Shown here piece after piece: positions 43,672 to 53,788 of a stretch of 64,000 nt of DNA (position 1 is its first letter; every line of letters begins with the position of its first letter). A program made the position numbers and the translations under genes. This DNA comes from Leptospira hartskeerlii. GTDB taxonomy: Bacteria; Spirochaetota; Leptospiria; Leptospirales; Leptospiraceae. The notes beneath the pieces were generated by a model. It worked only from the letters and a program-made list of their open reading frames with translations, searched no databases and was not told the DNA's origin. The stretch is taken from positions 124,001-188,000 of the forward strand of contig NZ_NPDL01000006.1 in the NCBI RefSeq assembly GCF_002811475.1, in the 5' to 3' direction.

Positions 43672-46467
43672 ATGAAAACCAAACTAGCTTTGATCTTATT
43701 GATCAGTTTGAATTCCTTTTGTTCCGGAACAAATTCCGGACTTTCTGCATTGGCCGCTTTCTTCGGGCTTCCACAAACACCATCCTATGGAAATGTTCAA
43801 TTCGCGGTGAATGTTGCAAGCTCACTAACAAAGGTAACCGTTACTGTAACTGGCCCGGGGATCTCCACTCCTATTGTCCAAGACTTGGTTAAGATAGGAA
43901 ATACTTGGCAAGGGATCATTGGACAAATCCCGGCAGGCACAGACAGAACGTTTTCGGGAGAAGGTTTCAATGCCTCGAATGTTCTGATACAACAGGGCCA
44001 GGTAACTGGAGTTACAATATCAGCAAACTCTATTACCAATATACTCTTGGTTCTCTCTGAAACAAACCCAGCTCCGCCGTTTTCAAATGCAGCACCGATC
44101 ATAGATTCTTTGGTAGCTTCTACAAATCAGGTTGCTCCTTCTTCTTCCATTAATTTGAATTCAACGGTTCATGATCCGAATCCTTCGGACACATTAACCT
44201 ATTTGTGGTCGGCCACCGGTGGAAGTTTCAATAATTCGAATATTCTAAATCCTGTATGGACTTCTCCTTCTACACCCGGGCAATATACGATTACATTGAC
44301 CGTAAGCGATCAACTAGGCGCAAGCTCATCCTTAAGTTTTACCGCTGACGTACAGGTAGGATATGGGACAGGTTATGGAAGTATAAACGTAGGCTCTAAT
44401 TCTTCTCCTTTTGTATCTAACGTTATATCGAATCCTTCCAGCATTGCTCCGGGTGCTTCTACAAATATTACCCTGACTGCATTCGATCCGGATGGAAATA
44501 CGATCTCCTATTCTTGGAGTTCCAGTTGTGCGGGAAGTTTTAATGATCCGAATACGCAAAATCCTGTATTCACTGCATCTTCTTCCGCAAGTTTAGGGCC
44601 TTGCACGTTAAGTGTTTCTTTATCCGATGGAAATGGTGGATCCAATCTTGGATCTTTCACTATCCAAATCTCCCAGACCCAAACAGTGAATCTTGCACCT
44701 CAGATCTTGTCTAGCTTCCAAACTGCTTTGGCCCTCGATCCTTCTGGCTCCATGGTGTTTAGGGTAACGGCTACAGATCCGGAGAATACTCCACTCTCCT
44801 TCTCCTGGAATTCTAGCTCTGGCGTTGTTGGAACTCCAACAAACACGGTCAACGGAAATCTAACAACAAGTGAAATAGTTTGGACTGCACCAACCTGCGG
44901 ATCTAATCTACAGGTTTCCGTAACCATCACAGATGGAGATGGAAATTCTGCGGTCCTAAACTATCTTCCGGTGAATATCAACGGGGCCCCTACATGTGTT
45001 TTAGGTCTTTGGTCCCAACAAGCTTATATCAAGGCTTCCAACTCGGAAGCAGATGATAATTTTGGAAGATCCTGGGCTCTTTCAGGAGACACGATAGTGG
45101 TAGGCGCGCCTTTGGAAGATAGTAATCAAACAACGATCACAAATGGTAGCAATCCAGGCTCTTCTGATAATAGCGCTTCTGCATCAGGTGCGGTTTACGT
45201 TTATATTCGAAATGGAAATACTTGGACCCAACAAGCTATATTAAAACCTTCTAATTCAGAAGAAAGCGACTTGTTCGGTTTCGCGGTAAGTATTTCAGGA
45301 GATACGATCGTAGCCAGCGCAATCCAAGAAGATAGTAACCAAAACTATATTACAAACGGAAGTTCTGCATCCTCAGATAATAGCATGACATTTGCTGGAG
45401 CAGTTTATGTTTTTGTAAGGAATGGGAACACTTGGGCCCAGCAAGCTTATATCAAACCTTCTAACCCATCTGAATTTGATTCTTTCGGAAACTCGATCGC
45501 AATCCAAGGAGATACATTAGTCGTTGGCTGTCATAATGAAAGCAGCGCCCAAAATACGATCTCTAATGGGCAACCTGCTCCTAATGACGATAGTCTCAAC
45601 CATAGTGGAGCCGTTTACGTTTACAAAAGAACAGGAAGCACTTGGGTAGAAGAAGCTTATATCAAGGCTTCGAATCCGGACAACGGTGATTACTTTGGCT
45701 ATAGTGTCGCAATCAGCGGAGATACGATCGCAGTAGGCTCTCAAGGCGAAGACAGTAATCAAAATTATATTACGAACGGAAGCAGTGGAAGTTCCGACAA
45801 TAGTTTATCTCAAGCCGGAGCAGTGTATACATTTACTAGAACCGGAAATATTTGGGCACCGGAAGCCTATATCAAACCTTCCAATCCGGATGCGTACGAT
45901 GTTTTCGGGACTGCTGTCGCTATTTATGGAGACACTATAGCAGTCGGAGCGACCGGAGAAGCCAGTAACCAAAATAGTATTTCCTCAGGCACTAACGCTT
46001 CTTCGGATAACTCCTCGACGTATTCAGGAGCAGTCTATGTGTTTGCCAGAAGCGGAGGTCTCTGGTCCCAACAAGCTTACCTGAAAGCGTCGAATTCCAG
46101 TCCGAATAATATTTTCGGGGCAGCAATCAGTATTTATGGAGATACAATCGCTGTGGGGGGTTTAGATTCAAGTGCGCAGACCACGATCTCTTACGGAAAT
46201 ACGGCAAGCTCCGATAATAGCGCTCAGTATGCCGGCGCAGCGTATATTTTCGAAAGAAACGGTATAAGCTGGTCTCAAGCTGCTTACATAAAAGCACCTA
46301 ATGCGAACGCTTACGACTTCTTCGGAGGAGTATGTTTGGACGGAAATAGTCTTTTAGTAAGCGCATACCGGGAATCAAGTTCGGAAAATACGATCACAAA
46401 TGGAGTTTATGGAAGTGCGGACAATAGCGCCCAGTATGCGGGCGCTGCCTACGTATTCACTAGATAG
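43672..46467 (+). CDS. Lipoprotein with Ig/PKD-like domains and seven FG-GAP-type repeats
   Basis: A 931-residue surface or periplasmic lipoprotein. Signal peptide with lipobox NSFC at about residue 17. Residues about 40-140 are a beta domain, about 145-440 hold three Ig/PKD-like modules (TYLWSATGGSF, SYSWSSSCAGSF, SFSWNSSSGVV), and about 447-931 carry seven 65-70-residue repeats of the type 'QQAYIKxSN...DxFG..vaisGDTIaVG...DNS..GAVYVF.R', which resemble FG-GAP blades of a seven-bladed integrin-alpha-like propeller. This suggests adhesion or matrix binding. Asp-rich loops (DSNQN, DDSLN) may bind calcium. Ribosome site weak (GGAAACTAAAG). Confidence 0.85.
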   Translation: MKTKLALILLISLNSFCSGTNSGLSALAAFFGLPQTPSYGNVQFAVNVASSLTKVTVTVTGPGISTPIVQDLVKIGNTWQGIIGQIPAGTDRTFSGEGFNASNVLIQQGQVTGVTISANSITNILLVLSETNPAPPFSNAAPIIDSLVASTNQVAPSSSINLNSTVHDPNPSDTLTYLWSATGGSFNNSNILNPVWTSPSTPGQYTITLTVSDQLGASSSLSFTADVQVGYGTGYGSINVGSNSSPFVSNVISNPSSIAPGASTNITLTAFDPDGNTISYSWSSSCAGSFNDPNTQNPVFTASSSASLGPCTLSVSLSDGNGGSNLGSFTIQISQTQTVNLAPQILSSFQTALALDPSGSMVFRVTATDPENTPLSFSWNSSSGVVGTPTNTVNGNLTTSEIVWTAPTCGSNLQVSVTITDGDGNSAVLNYLPVNINGAPTCVLGLWSQQAYIKASNSEADDNFGRSWALSGDTIVVGAPLEDSNQTTITNGSNPGSSDNSASASGAVYVYIRNGNTWTQQAILKPSNSEESDLFGFAVSISGDTIVASAIQEDSNQNYITNGSSASSDNSMTFAGAVYVFVRNGNTWAQQAYIKPSNPSEFDSFGNSIAIQGDTLVVGCHNESSAQNTISNGQPAPNDDSLNHSGAVYVYKRTGSTWVEEAYIKASNPDNGDYFGYSVAISGDTIAVGSQGEDSNQNYITNGSSGSSDNSLSQAGAVYTFTRTGNIWAPEAYIKPSNPDAYDVFGTAVAIYGDTIAVGATGEASNQNSISSGTNASSDNSSTYSGAVYVFARSGGLWSQQAYLKASNSSPNNIFGAAISIYGDTIAVGGLDSSAQTTISYGNTASSDNSAQYAGAAYIFERNGISWSQAAYIKAPNANAYDFFGGVCLDGNSLLVSAYRESSSENTITNGVYGSADNSAQYAGAAYVFTR

Positions 46468-46470
46468 ACT

Positions 46471-47151
46471 TTAGTCATCCACGAACAGCTCGTCGCAAAA
46501 CGGGCTGTCTTTCGTGATCCTGCTTTCCAGAAGATTGAAAGCAACTCTTCTGAAATAAGGGCGAATTAATTTTTCGTAATACTTTTTGGATCTTTGGTGT
46601 GCATAAGGATCCGTAAAGTAAATCTCCTTCTTCATTCTTGTGTAATCGTTTTTGGTAGGGACCGTAAAATAGAGATAATTCACGATCTTATGCAGTTTCT
46701 CAAAAACCTTAGGAAGATGTTTATCTTCTATATATTGGACCACAGAGTTACAAATACCCAGAGTGAACGGAGGAAGATGAATATATTTCAGGTCGAGATC
46801 TTGGATGGTAGAATGTAAAAAGGAAAGATTATAAGAACGGATCCACTTCTGTTTTGCGATCGCATCTATCATGTCTTCGGAAGGGTCCACTGCAAATACA
46901 CGATTCGGTTGGAATATTTTTACGAATTCTTTTAGAAGTAAGGCCTTACCGAACCCGAAGTCAGCAATACTCCTAGGATGGACTTGCATCAGATCAAAAA
47001 CGGACTTTATGTATTTTGCATGTTCTTTGGCGTTGAAAGAAGCATCCACGTCCTTCCCGCTTCCGTAAATTTCACTCCAGTAGGAAGTTTCGAATGGTAG
47101 ACCGTTGGCTCCGTAAGCGATATAATCGGAGTCTTGCGGTTTTTTACTCAT
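46471..47151 (-). CDS. Class I SAM-dependent methyltransferase
   Basis: A 226-residue cytoplasmic protein with a Rossmann methyltransferase fold: motif I IADFGFGKALLLKEF (a variant with Phe-Gly instead of GxGxG), VFAVDPSEDMIDAIAK for motif II, and LGICNSVVQYI for motif IV-like. The substrate is unknown. Its ATG overlaps the stop of the upstream membrane-protein gene by 4 bases (ATGA), indicating coupled translation. The motif I variation may weaken SAM binding. Confidence 0.8.
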   Translation of the reverse strand: MSKKPQDSDYIAYGANGLPFETSYWSEIYGSGKDVDASFNAKEHAKYIKSVFDLMQVHPRSIADFGFGKALLLKEFVKIFQPNRVFAVDPSEDMIDAIAKQKWIRSYNLSFLHSTIQDLDLKYIHLPPFTLGICNSVVQYIEDKHLPKVFEKLHKIVNYLYFTVPTKNDYTRMKKEIYFTDPYAHQRSKKYYEKLIRPYFRRVAFNLLESRITKDSPFCDELFVDD

Positions 47152-48479
47152 ACATCAGGAGCCTTGGAAGAAGAAAGCCAAGAAATAAAGAACGCTTTCA
47201 GATCATCGTAACCTTTTTGGTCGGAAAGTTCCGACTTCGCTTCGATGGATCTCGTCTTTAAAGTTTTTAAACTAGGATCAGTTTGTATTCTTTTCCATAA
47301 GAATCCGTTGATCAGCACTCTTTCTCCGGATAAAAATAAATAGGGAGTATTCTTCGCTTTTACTTCTCTTTGCAAAAGTTTTCTATCTACCGCCCAGACT
47401 TCAGATAAAAGAATATAATCTTTTTCTCTCATTTCAGGATAAGAAGTGAAATGGGTCTTTTGTTTGGAAATAAAATATAAATATGCGGAAGTTTCAGGAG
47501 AAACATAGATCCTTTCATCCTGATCTACGATCAATCTCCCTTTTAAAGATGTAATGTCTTTAGCAAGAGAGTTTAACTTAAGCTTATCCACTCCCAAAAT
47601 AGGACGGATCGTGAAATATCCGGAAACTGCAATCAGGGCGAAAATTCCGATTGATGCAGGGATAGAATTCAGTTCCTTCTCGGAGCGGAGTAAAAAATTG
47701 CCCACGAATAAGATTAAAATAAAAGAACCGAAACCTAAAAGGTATTTCCAAACGGCACCGCCCATATATGCAAAAGAATGGGCTCCGTAAAAATTAAGAT
47801 TTCCTAATAGAATAATCCCGAGTACTAAAACGGAAAGATAACCGAATAAGAAAAGTTTAGGAAGATTTCTTCTTTTAAAGAATACGGATTGTTGCTTCTT
47901 CTTCTCTCTTATGCCTACTGTTCCGGCCTTGATCACAAAAATAGTAAATCCGATCAGAAAGAAAGTGAAATGAGAGAAAAATCCGAGCACAGTGCAGGAA
48001 ACTAAGATCAAAAGATCCACTACTGTTTCCATTCGGAACGAAAGAAATAACACGAGCAGAAAGGAAAAACTAACTAATTCTCCCAACATATTTAATGGAA
48101 CTAGATAAGAGAACGGATTGATCGCCGCTAAATAACAGAACAGATAATGATTCAGTTTCCAGCTCTCTCTTTCCATGATATAAGCGCAGAGATGCACCCC
48201 TAAACTTAGGAAAAACGCTGCGAAAGAGAGATAAGCAGGTATATAATTCAAACCGAAGATCGACTTCCAAAAGGATAAAAGCAAAAACGGAAGAGGTTCC
48301 TGGAAGGAGAAAAATTTTCCGTCTTCCGAAAGAGAACGCAATTCTGCCAATGTCCGAAAACTTTCTCCGTTGGACGGGTCACCGTGCCAAGAATAGAGAA
48401 GGGTCAGAAGACCGGTGAGAAACAGCGTCGAAAGTAAAATGAGCGCGGGGTTTGCTTTTCTGTTTCTTTCCAAGTCCAT
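47148..48479 (-). CDS. Polytopic membrane protein, unknown function
   Basis: A 443-residue protein with roughly 8-10 hydrophobic helices in the first 320 residues and a soluble C-terminal domain (about 330-440). The N-terminal layout (helix, extracytoplasmic loop with acidic residues, paired helices) recalls GT-C glycosyltransferases, but I see no definite catalytic motif. Overlaps the methyltransferase gene by 4 bases, suggesting both modify the same envelope molecule. Divergent from the acyl-CoA mutase gene. Confidence 0.65.
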   Translation of the reverse strand: MDLERNRKANPALILLSTLFLTGLLTLLYSWHGDPSNGESFRTLAELRSLSEDGKFFSFQEPLPFLLLSFWKSIFGLNYIPAYLSFAAFFLSLGVHLCAYIMERESWKLNHYLFCYLAAINPFSYLVPLNMLGELVSFSFLLVLFLSFRMETVVDLLILVSCTVLGFFSHFTFFLIGFTIFVIKAGTVGIREKKKQQSVFFKRRNLPKLFLFGYLSVLVLGIILLGNLNFYGAHSFAYMGGAVWKYLLGFGSFILILFVGNFLLRSEKELNSIPASIGIFALIAVSGYFTIRPILGVDKLKLNSLAKDITSLKGRLIVDQDERIYVSPETSAYLYFISKQKTHFTSYPEMREKDYILLSEVWAVDRKLLQREVKAKNTPYLFLSGERVLINGFLWKRIQTDPSLKTLKTRSIEAKSELSDQKGYDDLKAFFISWLSSSKAPDV

Positions 48480-48587
48480 GCGGTGGAATTCTTCTCCTAC
48501 GGATTTCGGAGCTACGTTAAAAATTTAGGTGAAATTATACCAACACATTTTGAACTAAACTAAGAGGCATATTCCGAGGGCAAGAAG

Positions 48588-50603
48588 ATGGAAAAAAAAG
48601 ACCATATCCTTTACGATAAGACCGGAAATCCTAGCAAAGAGCCGGCTTGGATTTTTAGAACTTACGCGGGTCATACAAACGCAAAGGAGTCCAACGAACT
48701 CTTTAGAAAAAACCTGGCAAAGGGTCAAACCGGCCTCTCCATCGCCTTTGATCTTCCCACACAATGCGGTTATAGCTCTGATCACGCAATCGCTAAGCCG
48801 GAAATCGGAAAAGTAGGAGTTCCAATCAACACGTTGGAGGACTTCCGGATCCTATTCGATCAGATCCCGATCGAAGAAATGAACACTTCGATGACCATCA
48901 ACGGGACCTCAATGTGGCTTCTCTCTCTCTATGTGGCGTTAGCCGAAGAAAGAGGAGAAGACGTTTCCAAACTCCAAGGAACCACTCAAAACGACATAAT
49001 CAAAGAATATCTGGCTCGTGGGACCTACATTTTCCCTCCGGAACATTCCATCAGAATCATCGTGGATATGTATGAATATTGTTTGAAAAGAATTCCAAAA
49101 TGGAACCCATCCAATATTTGTTCCTACCATTTGCAAGAAGCGGGAGCAACTCCAGTCCAAGAGCTGGCATTCGCACTCGCAACAGGAATGGCCATCCTTG
49201 ACGCAGTGAAAGAAAGAAACTGTTTCACTCACGAAGAATTCGAGCAGTGTGTTGGTAGGATCTCCTTCTTCGTAAACGCAGGTATCCGATTCATCGAAGA
49301 AATGTGTAAAATGCGCGCCTTCTCCGATATGTGGGAAGAGATTACAAAAGGAATTTATCAGGTAAAAAGCGAGAAATACCGCCGCTTCCGTTACGGAGTC
49401 CAAGTAAACTCACTCGGATTAACCGAAGAACAACCTGAAAACAACGCCTGGAGAATTTTGATCGAAGCTTTAGGAGTCACCTTAAGTAGAGATTCGAGAT
49501 GTAGAGCACTCCAACTTCCAGCTTGGAACGAAGCACTTTCACTTCCTCGTCCTTGGGACCAACAATGGTCACTTCGTTTGCAACAAGTACTTGCTTACGA
49601 AACAGACTTACTTGAATATCCGGACCTATTCGAAGGTTCTAAAGTTGTAGAAAGTAAAGTAAAAGACCTGATCGAGAACGCAAACAAAGAGATCCAAAAG
49701 ATCAAAGAAATGGGCGGAGCGATCAAGGCGATCGAGAACGGTTACATGAAAGCCCAACTCGTAAAATCCCAGGCAGAAAGACTCGCTAAGATCAATAACG
49801 ACGAACTTATCATCGTAGGGAAGAACAAATGGAAAGATGGAATCCCTTCCCCTCTTACAAATGATCCTGACGGAGGGATTTTCAAAGTAGATCCTAAGTC
49901 CGCAGAACAAACCTTAAAAGTACTCTCCGATGTAAAATCAAGAAGAGATGCGAAGAAGGTTGCAGAAACTCTCGCAAGATTGGAAGACGATGCTAAAAAC
50001 GGAAAGAACCTTATGTTCGCTTCCGTAGAATGTGCTAAGGCTCTTGTGACTACAGGAGAATGGGCAGATACACTCAGAAAAATATTCGGAGAATACCGCC
50101 CATCCACCGGAGTAGAAGGACAAAAACTCAATCTAGAATCCGACAAAGTATCTAATGTCAGAGCCAAAGTAGAGAAATTCCAAAAAGCAACAGGTGCAAG
50201 ACCTAAAATCGTAGTCGGCAAACCTGGGTTAGATGGTCATTCCAATGGCGCAGAGATGATTGCAGTATCCGCAAAACATGCGGGATTCGATGTGATTTAC
50301 TCAGGGATCAGACTCACTCCGGAAGAAATCGTGCAATCCGCAGTCGAAGAAAACGCAAATGTGATCGGAGTATCCATACTTTCCGGATCTCATGTGGAAC
50401 TTGCAGAGCAAATATTCGCAGAATTAAAACATTATAAAGCGGATATACCTGTTGTCTTCGGCGGAATTATCCCTCAGCCTGATTTCGAAAAACTACATTC
50501 TATCGGAGTAAAAGCAATCTTTACGCCTAAAGATTATGATTTGATGGATGTAATGGATCGTATCATAGACATCGTATCCGAGAAGATCCCAGCTTCCGTT
50601 TAA
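48588..50603 (+). CDS. B12-dependent acyl-CoA mutase (ethylmalonyl-/methylmalonyl-CoA mutase family)
   Basis: A 671-residue single-chain carbon-skeleton mutase. The N-terminal TIM-barrel opens with WIFRTYAGHTNAKESNELFR, then GQTGLSIAFDLPTQCGY, MNTSMTING and SYHLQEAGATPVQELA. The C-terminal cobalamin domain (about 540-665) has the base-off motif VGKPGLDGHSNGAE and the SILSG loop. Length and N-terminal residues look closer to MeaA/ethylmalonyl-CoA mutase than to the ~730-residue methylmalonyl-CoA mutase, but substrate specificity is inferred. MeaB chaperone follows at 3 bases. Confidence 0.85.
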   Translation: MEKKDHILYDKTGNPSKEPAWIFRTYAGHTNAKESNELFRKNLAKGQTGLSIAFDLPTQCGYSSDHAIAKPEIGKVGVPINTLEDFRILFDQIPIEEMNTSMTINGTSMWLLSLYVALAEERGEDVSKLQGTTQNDIIKEYLARGTYIFPPEHSIRIIVDMYEYCLKRIPKWNPSNICSYHLQEAGATPVQELAFALATGMAILDAVKERNCFTHEEFEQCVGRISFFVNAGIRFIEEMCKMRAFSDMWEEITKGIYQVKSEKYRRFRYGVQVNSLGLTEEQPENNAWRILIEALGVTLSRDSRCRALQLPAWNEALSLPRPWDQQWSLRLQQVLAYETDLLEYPDLFEGSKVVESKVKDLIENANKEIQKIKEMGGAIKAIENGYMKAQLVKSQAERLAKINNDELIIVGKNKWKDGIPSPLTNDPDGGIFKVDPKSAEQTLKVLSDVKSRRDAKKVAETLARLEDDAKNGKNLMFASVECAKALVTTGEWADTLRKIFGEYRPSTGVEGQKLNLESDKVSNVRAKVEKFQKATGARPKIVVGKPGLDGHSNGAEMIAVSAKHAGFDVIYSGIRLTPEEIVQSAVEENANVIGVSILSGSHVELAEQIFAELKHYKADIPVVFGGIIPQPDFEKLHSIGVKAIFTPKDYDLMDVMDRIIDIVSEKIPASV

Positions 50604-50606
50604 GGC

Positions 50607-51560
50607 ATGACCGTACGGTTTGCAGAAAAGGAACTCAAAGAACTGATCCAAGAAGCTTCCCAAGGGGAAAAATATCCTCTTGCGAAGCTGATCAGCGAAT
50701 TAGAAAGACCGGATTCATTCGAATTTCGTAAAGTTCTATTCAAAGAATTAGAAAACTCGGGTTTTAACGGGGATAAGTCCGTAACCATCGGATTTACAGG
50801 AACTCCTGGAGCAGGAAAATCCTCACTCTTAGGAGAGATCTCCACCAACTTCTTACAAACAATCCCCGATAAAAAAATGGCGGTAGTTGCAATAGATCCT
50901 TCCAGTCACATAAGCGGAGGATCTTTACTCGGAGACAGAACCAGGCTCTCTCTACCAGTCAGAGAAAAAAGGATCTTTTTCAGATCTCAACCCAGCCAAT
51001 TAGAGCTGGGAGGTTTAAATCCATATACCTATCATGTGATCCGATTGCTACGTTGCTTTTTCGATTTTATATTTGTCGAGACAGTAGGGATCGGCCAAAA
51101 CGAAATAGAAGTCTCTAAGCTATCAGATCTTTCCTTTTTAGTAATGGTCCCCCTAGGAGGGGATCAGATCCAATTCATGAAAAGCGGAATTATGGAAGTT
51201 CCAGACGCATTCATATTAAATAAATGCGATGAAGAAAATCTTGCCAGAGCAAGTTATCACACCCTTTCCACGACTCTCGAGTTCTTACGAGATATCGTTC
51301 CAGGAGGAAGTATCCCTCCCATTTTCCTGACCAGCGTAAAAACTAAAAAAGGGATCAAAGAACTATTAGATTTTGTTTTGAAAAGTAAACCTCATACTAA
51401 AAGATCTACGGAAACCAAGGTCCAGATCGAAAAATGGATCAAGACTGAGTATGGAAATTTTGGCCTAAAGGTCCTATCTCAAGCTCATTTCGACCCAAAA
51501 AACTCTTTCGAAGAAGTAGAAGCTGCCGCTAAAACTGAAATCGAAAAAAAATATAAGTAA
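50607..51560 (+). CDS. meaB: MeaB/ArgK family GTPase, mutase chaperone
   Basis: A 317-residue G3E-type P-loop GTPase that assembles and protects B12 mutases. Walker A TGTPGAGKSSLLGEI (about 56-70), switch region DPSSHISGGSLLGDRTR, ETVGIGQNE, and the specificity motif NKCD (about 208). Full length for the family. It begins 3 bases after the mutase stop, so translation is coupled. Note the acyl-CoA epimerase and carboxylase genes are not in this window. Confidence 0.92.
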   Translation: MTVRFAEKELKELIQEASQGEKYPLAKLISELERPDSFEFRKVLFKELENSGFNGDKSVTIGFTGTPGAGKSSLLGEISTNFLQTIPDKKMAVVAIDPSSHISGGSLLGDRTRLSLPVREKRIFFRSQPSQLELGGLNPYTYHVIRLLRCFFDFIFVETVGIGQNEIEVSKLSDLSFLVMVPLGGDQIQFMKSGIMEVPDAFILNKCDEENLARASYHTLSTTLEFLRDIVPGGSIPPIFLTSVKTKKGIKELLDFVLKSKPHTKRSTETKVQIEKWIKTEYGNFGLKVLSQAHFDPKNSFEEVEAAAKTEIEKKYK

Positions 51561-51576
51561 GGCGATTAACTCCAAT

Positions 51577-53748
51577 ATGCTAGCTATTTTCAATTCCTTG
51601 TTTATCGGGATCGTACTCATTTCTTCTTCTCTCACTAACCAAATTGTTTCCGGTTTCTCCAGACCCTTAGCTTGGGTAGGTTTTACTTTAGGAATTGGCT
51701 TTATCTCATATTTCTTTTATAAGAATCGGGGAAAAGATCAATTTAACAAAAATCTAATATCGCAAGGCGTCATTTCTATATTAACGGGAATATATATTTC
51801 ATTTTATTTTTTCTCTCCGACAGTTTACGGCTCCTTATTCGCAAACTTCAAAATCTTCTATATACTTGTTTTACTTTCTGCTTCTCTGTACATTTCTTAT
51901 TATAGAACAAAAAAGATCTCGGACATCTGGAAAAACTTTTCAAGGCTGGGACTTTTAACTTTATTTTTATTGTTATTTTCCATTCCAACTTCCGTAACTA
52001 GACTTTTTTCGAGCGATGATTCAAATGGAGCAAAGTTGATTCCTTTCAGCTTAGAAAAAGACGGCAACCTTGATCTTTCCGAATTTTTCATAAACCCTCC
52101 GATCATCCACGCATCAGAATGGGCTCCAGACAAAGAGGTCCTATATGTACCTTCTCAACTACCTTCCGGCGACTATATAGAACATCCCTTTTTTCTCACG
52201 GCCTATAAAGGAAAATTACTAAGCTCTTTTCCATTACTGCCTGGATTATATAATTCATTTGTTTATTTTTCATTAAAATTGATCGGGGTAAAAATTGTAA
52301 CTCCGGATACGATCAATCTCTCCAGTTCCGGCCCTAAAATGCATGCGATCGAAGATTTTATCTATTTAGAAAAATTCTCCTCGTCCCTTCTTTTTGCGAT
52401 CACATCTATTCTACTTTTTAAAGCAATTTGCAAAATAGCTTCTGCAAGAACCTCACTTCTGATCACATTGCTTTATTCTTTCGGAACCACACATTTTTCA
52501 AATACTTCCCAAACTTTATGGCAGCATGGATTTATAGAATTTCTGATAGTTGCAAGCATCTTCCTTTTTCTCTCTAAAGATATTTTGACTCCCGCAAAAA
52601 TTTTGCTCCTTGGAATGATATTAGGTTGTTTCTTTTTTGTAAGACCTCCTTCTATCTTAGTCGCCGGACTACTTGGTCTAGTATTTTTATGGAGGCTTCG
52701 CCACCTCCCTGCAAAAGAAAAACTTAACCTTCTTCTCATCTCTGCAGCAGGTCTATTTATACCGCTATGTTCTTTGGGACTTCTGAATTATCTACATTAT
52801 GGACATATAATGGGCGGATATTATCTCATGGAGAAATCCTTCGCCTTATCCGGAATGCCTGATAGATTCATTGGAAATTTTTGGGAGGGAGTTGGAGGAT
52901 TATTGATCAGCCCTGGATTTGGCTTATTCGTATTCTCCCCCATCGTGTTATTATCCTTTTTAGGATTTTTCCCAGTTAGAAAAAGAATCGGATTTTTAAT
53001 ACTTCCTACCCTACTTTCTACCCTTGCCTACCTATATATTTATGGAAAACATTTTATATGGTGGGGAGGAGTCTCGTATGCGACCAGATTCCTAACCGAT
53101 CTCATGCCCTTTTTTGCGGTGCTACTTTTACCTGCATTAACGATTTCTTATAAAAGAACTATCTTGAAATTTGTATTTATTTTGTTTTCCATAATTTCAG
53201 TATGGGCTCATACCTCTGCCATGTATTCAGACGCACCCTTTAAAGAATGGCAAGGCTGCAAAAGATTACCAATCCGAGAAAAGGCGTGGAGATGGGAAAG
53301 AATTCCTTATACTATGCCTTTCAGAGCATATTACCCTTATTTAACAGGAAAACTTGATATAGAGCCGATCCATGAATGTCAGATGGGAGAAGCGGCCGGA
53401 TCTATAGGAGATCGAACTGCCTTCAAATTCGAAGGCAGTTCAGTTATATTAGGTTCAGAAAAAGTCCTTCGAGATATTACCGCATATTTCAGATCAGGAC
53501 ATTATTGCGCTAAGATCTTTTCTAAAGTTGAGAAAGAACGAAATCCTTCGGATGAAGTTCTTCAGATCTTGATAACTCAGAAAGATAAGATATACATGAG
53601 CCAAATTTTGAATTCCGATCTATCTAAGAAAAATGAATTCGAATTTGATATCGCAAAATCAGGCAAAACTAAAATTTCCGTCCTGAAAAAAGGAAATACT
53701 CCTGTTATATTCGCAGGCTTAACTCTCACAAAAGGGACTTGCGAATAA
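51577..53748 (+). CDS. Large polytopic membrane protein, possible GT-C-like glycosyltransferase
   Basis: A 723-residue protein with about 11-13 hydrophobic helices (first two-thirds) and a soluble C-terminal beta domain (about 590-723). Features recalling membrane glycosyltransferases: a long first extracytoplasmic loop with a proline/acidic cluster, IHASEWAPDKEVLYVP, EHPFFLTAYKGK and DRFIGNFWEGVGGLL. A short run of Leptospira proteins of this type is annotated as putative glycosyltransferases (recalled, unverified). Starts 16 bases after meaB and may be co-transcribed with it by read-through only. Followed by a second membrane protein of similar type. Confidence 0.65.
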   Translation: MLAIFNSLFIGIVLISSSLTNQIVSGFSRPLAWVGFTLGIGFISYFFYKNRGKDQFNKNLISQGVISILTGIYISFYFFSPTVYGSLFANFKIFYILVLLSASLYISYYRTKKISDIWKNFSRLGLLTLFLLLFSIPTSVTRLFSSDDSNGAKLIPFSLEKDGNLDLSEFFINPPIIHASEWAPDKEVLYVPSQLPSGDYIEHPFFLTAYKGKLLSSFPLLPGLYNSFVYFSLKLIGVKIVTPDTINLSSSGPKMHAIEDFIYLEKFSSSLLFAITSILLFKAICKIASARTSLLITLLYSFGTTHFSNTSQTLWQHGFIEFLIVASIFLFLSKDILTPAKILLLGMILGCFFFVRPPSILVAGLLGLVFLWRLRHLPAKEKLNLLLISAAGLFIPLCSLGLLNYLHYGHIMGGYYLMEKSFALSGMPDRFIGNFWEGVGGLLISPGFGLFVFSPIVLLSFLGFFPVRKRIGFLILPTLLSTLAYLYIYGKHFIWWGGVSYATRFLTDLMPFFAVLLLPALTISYKRTILKFVFILFSIISVWAHTSAMYSDAPFKEWQGCKRLPIREKAWRWERIPYTMPFRAYYPYLTGKLDIEPIHECQMGEAAGSIGDRTAFKFEGSSVILGSEKVLRDITAYFRSGHYCAKIFSKVEKERNPSDEVLQILITQKDKIYMSQILNSDLSKKNEFEFDIAKSGKTKISVLKKGNTPVIFAGLTLTKGTCE

Positions 53749-53788
53749 TATTCTGGCTTTCTAAAGAACTAAGCAAGAGGCGAAATAG

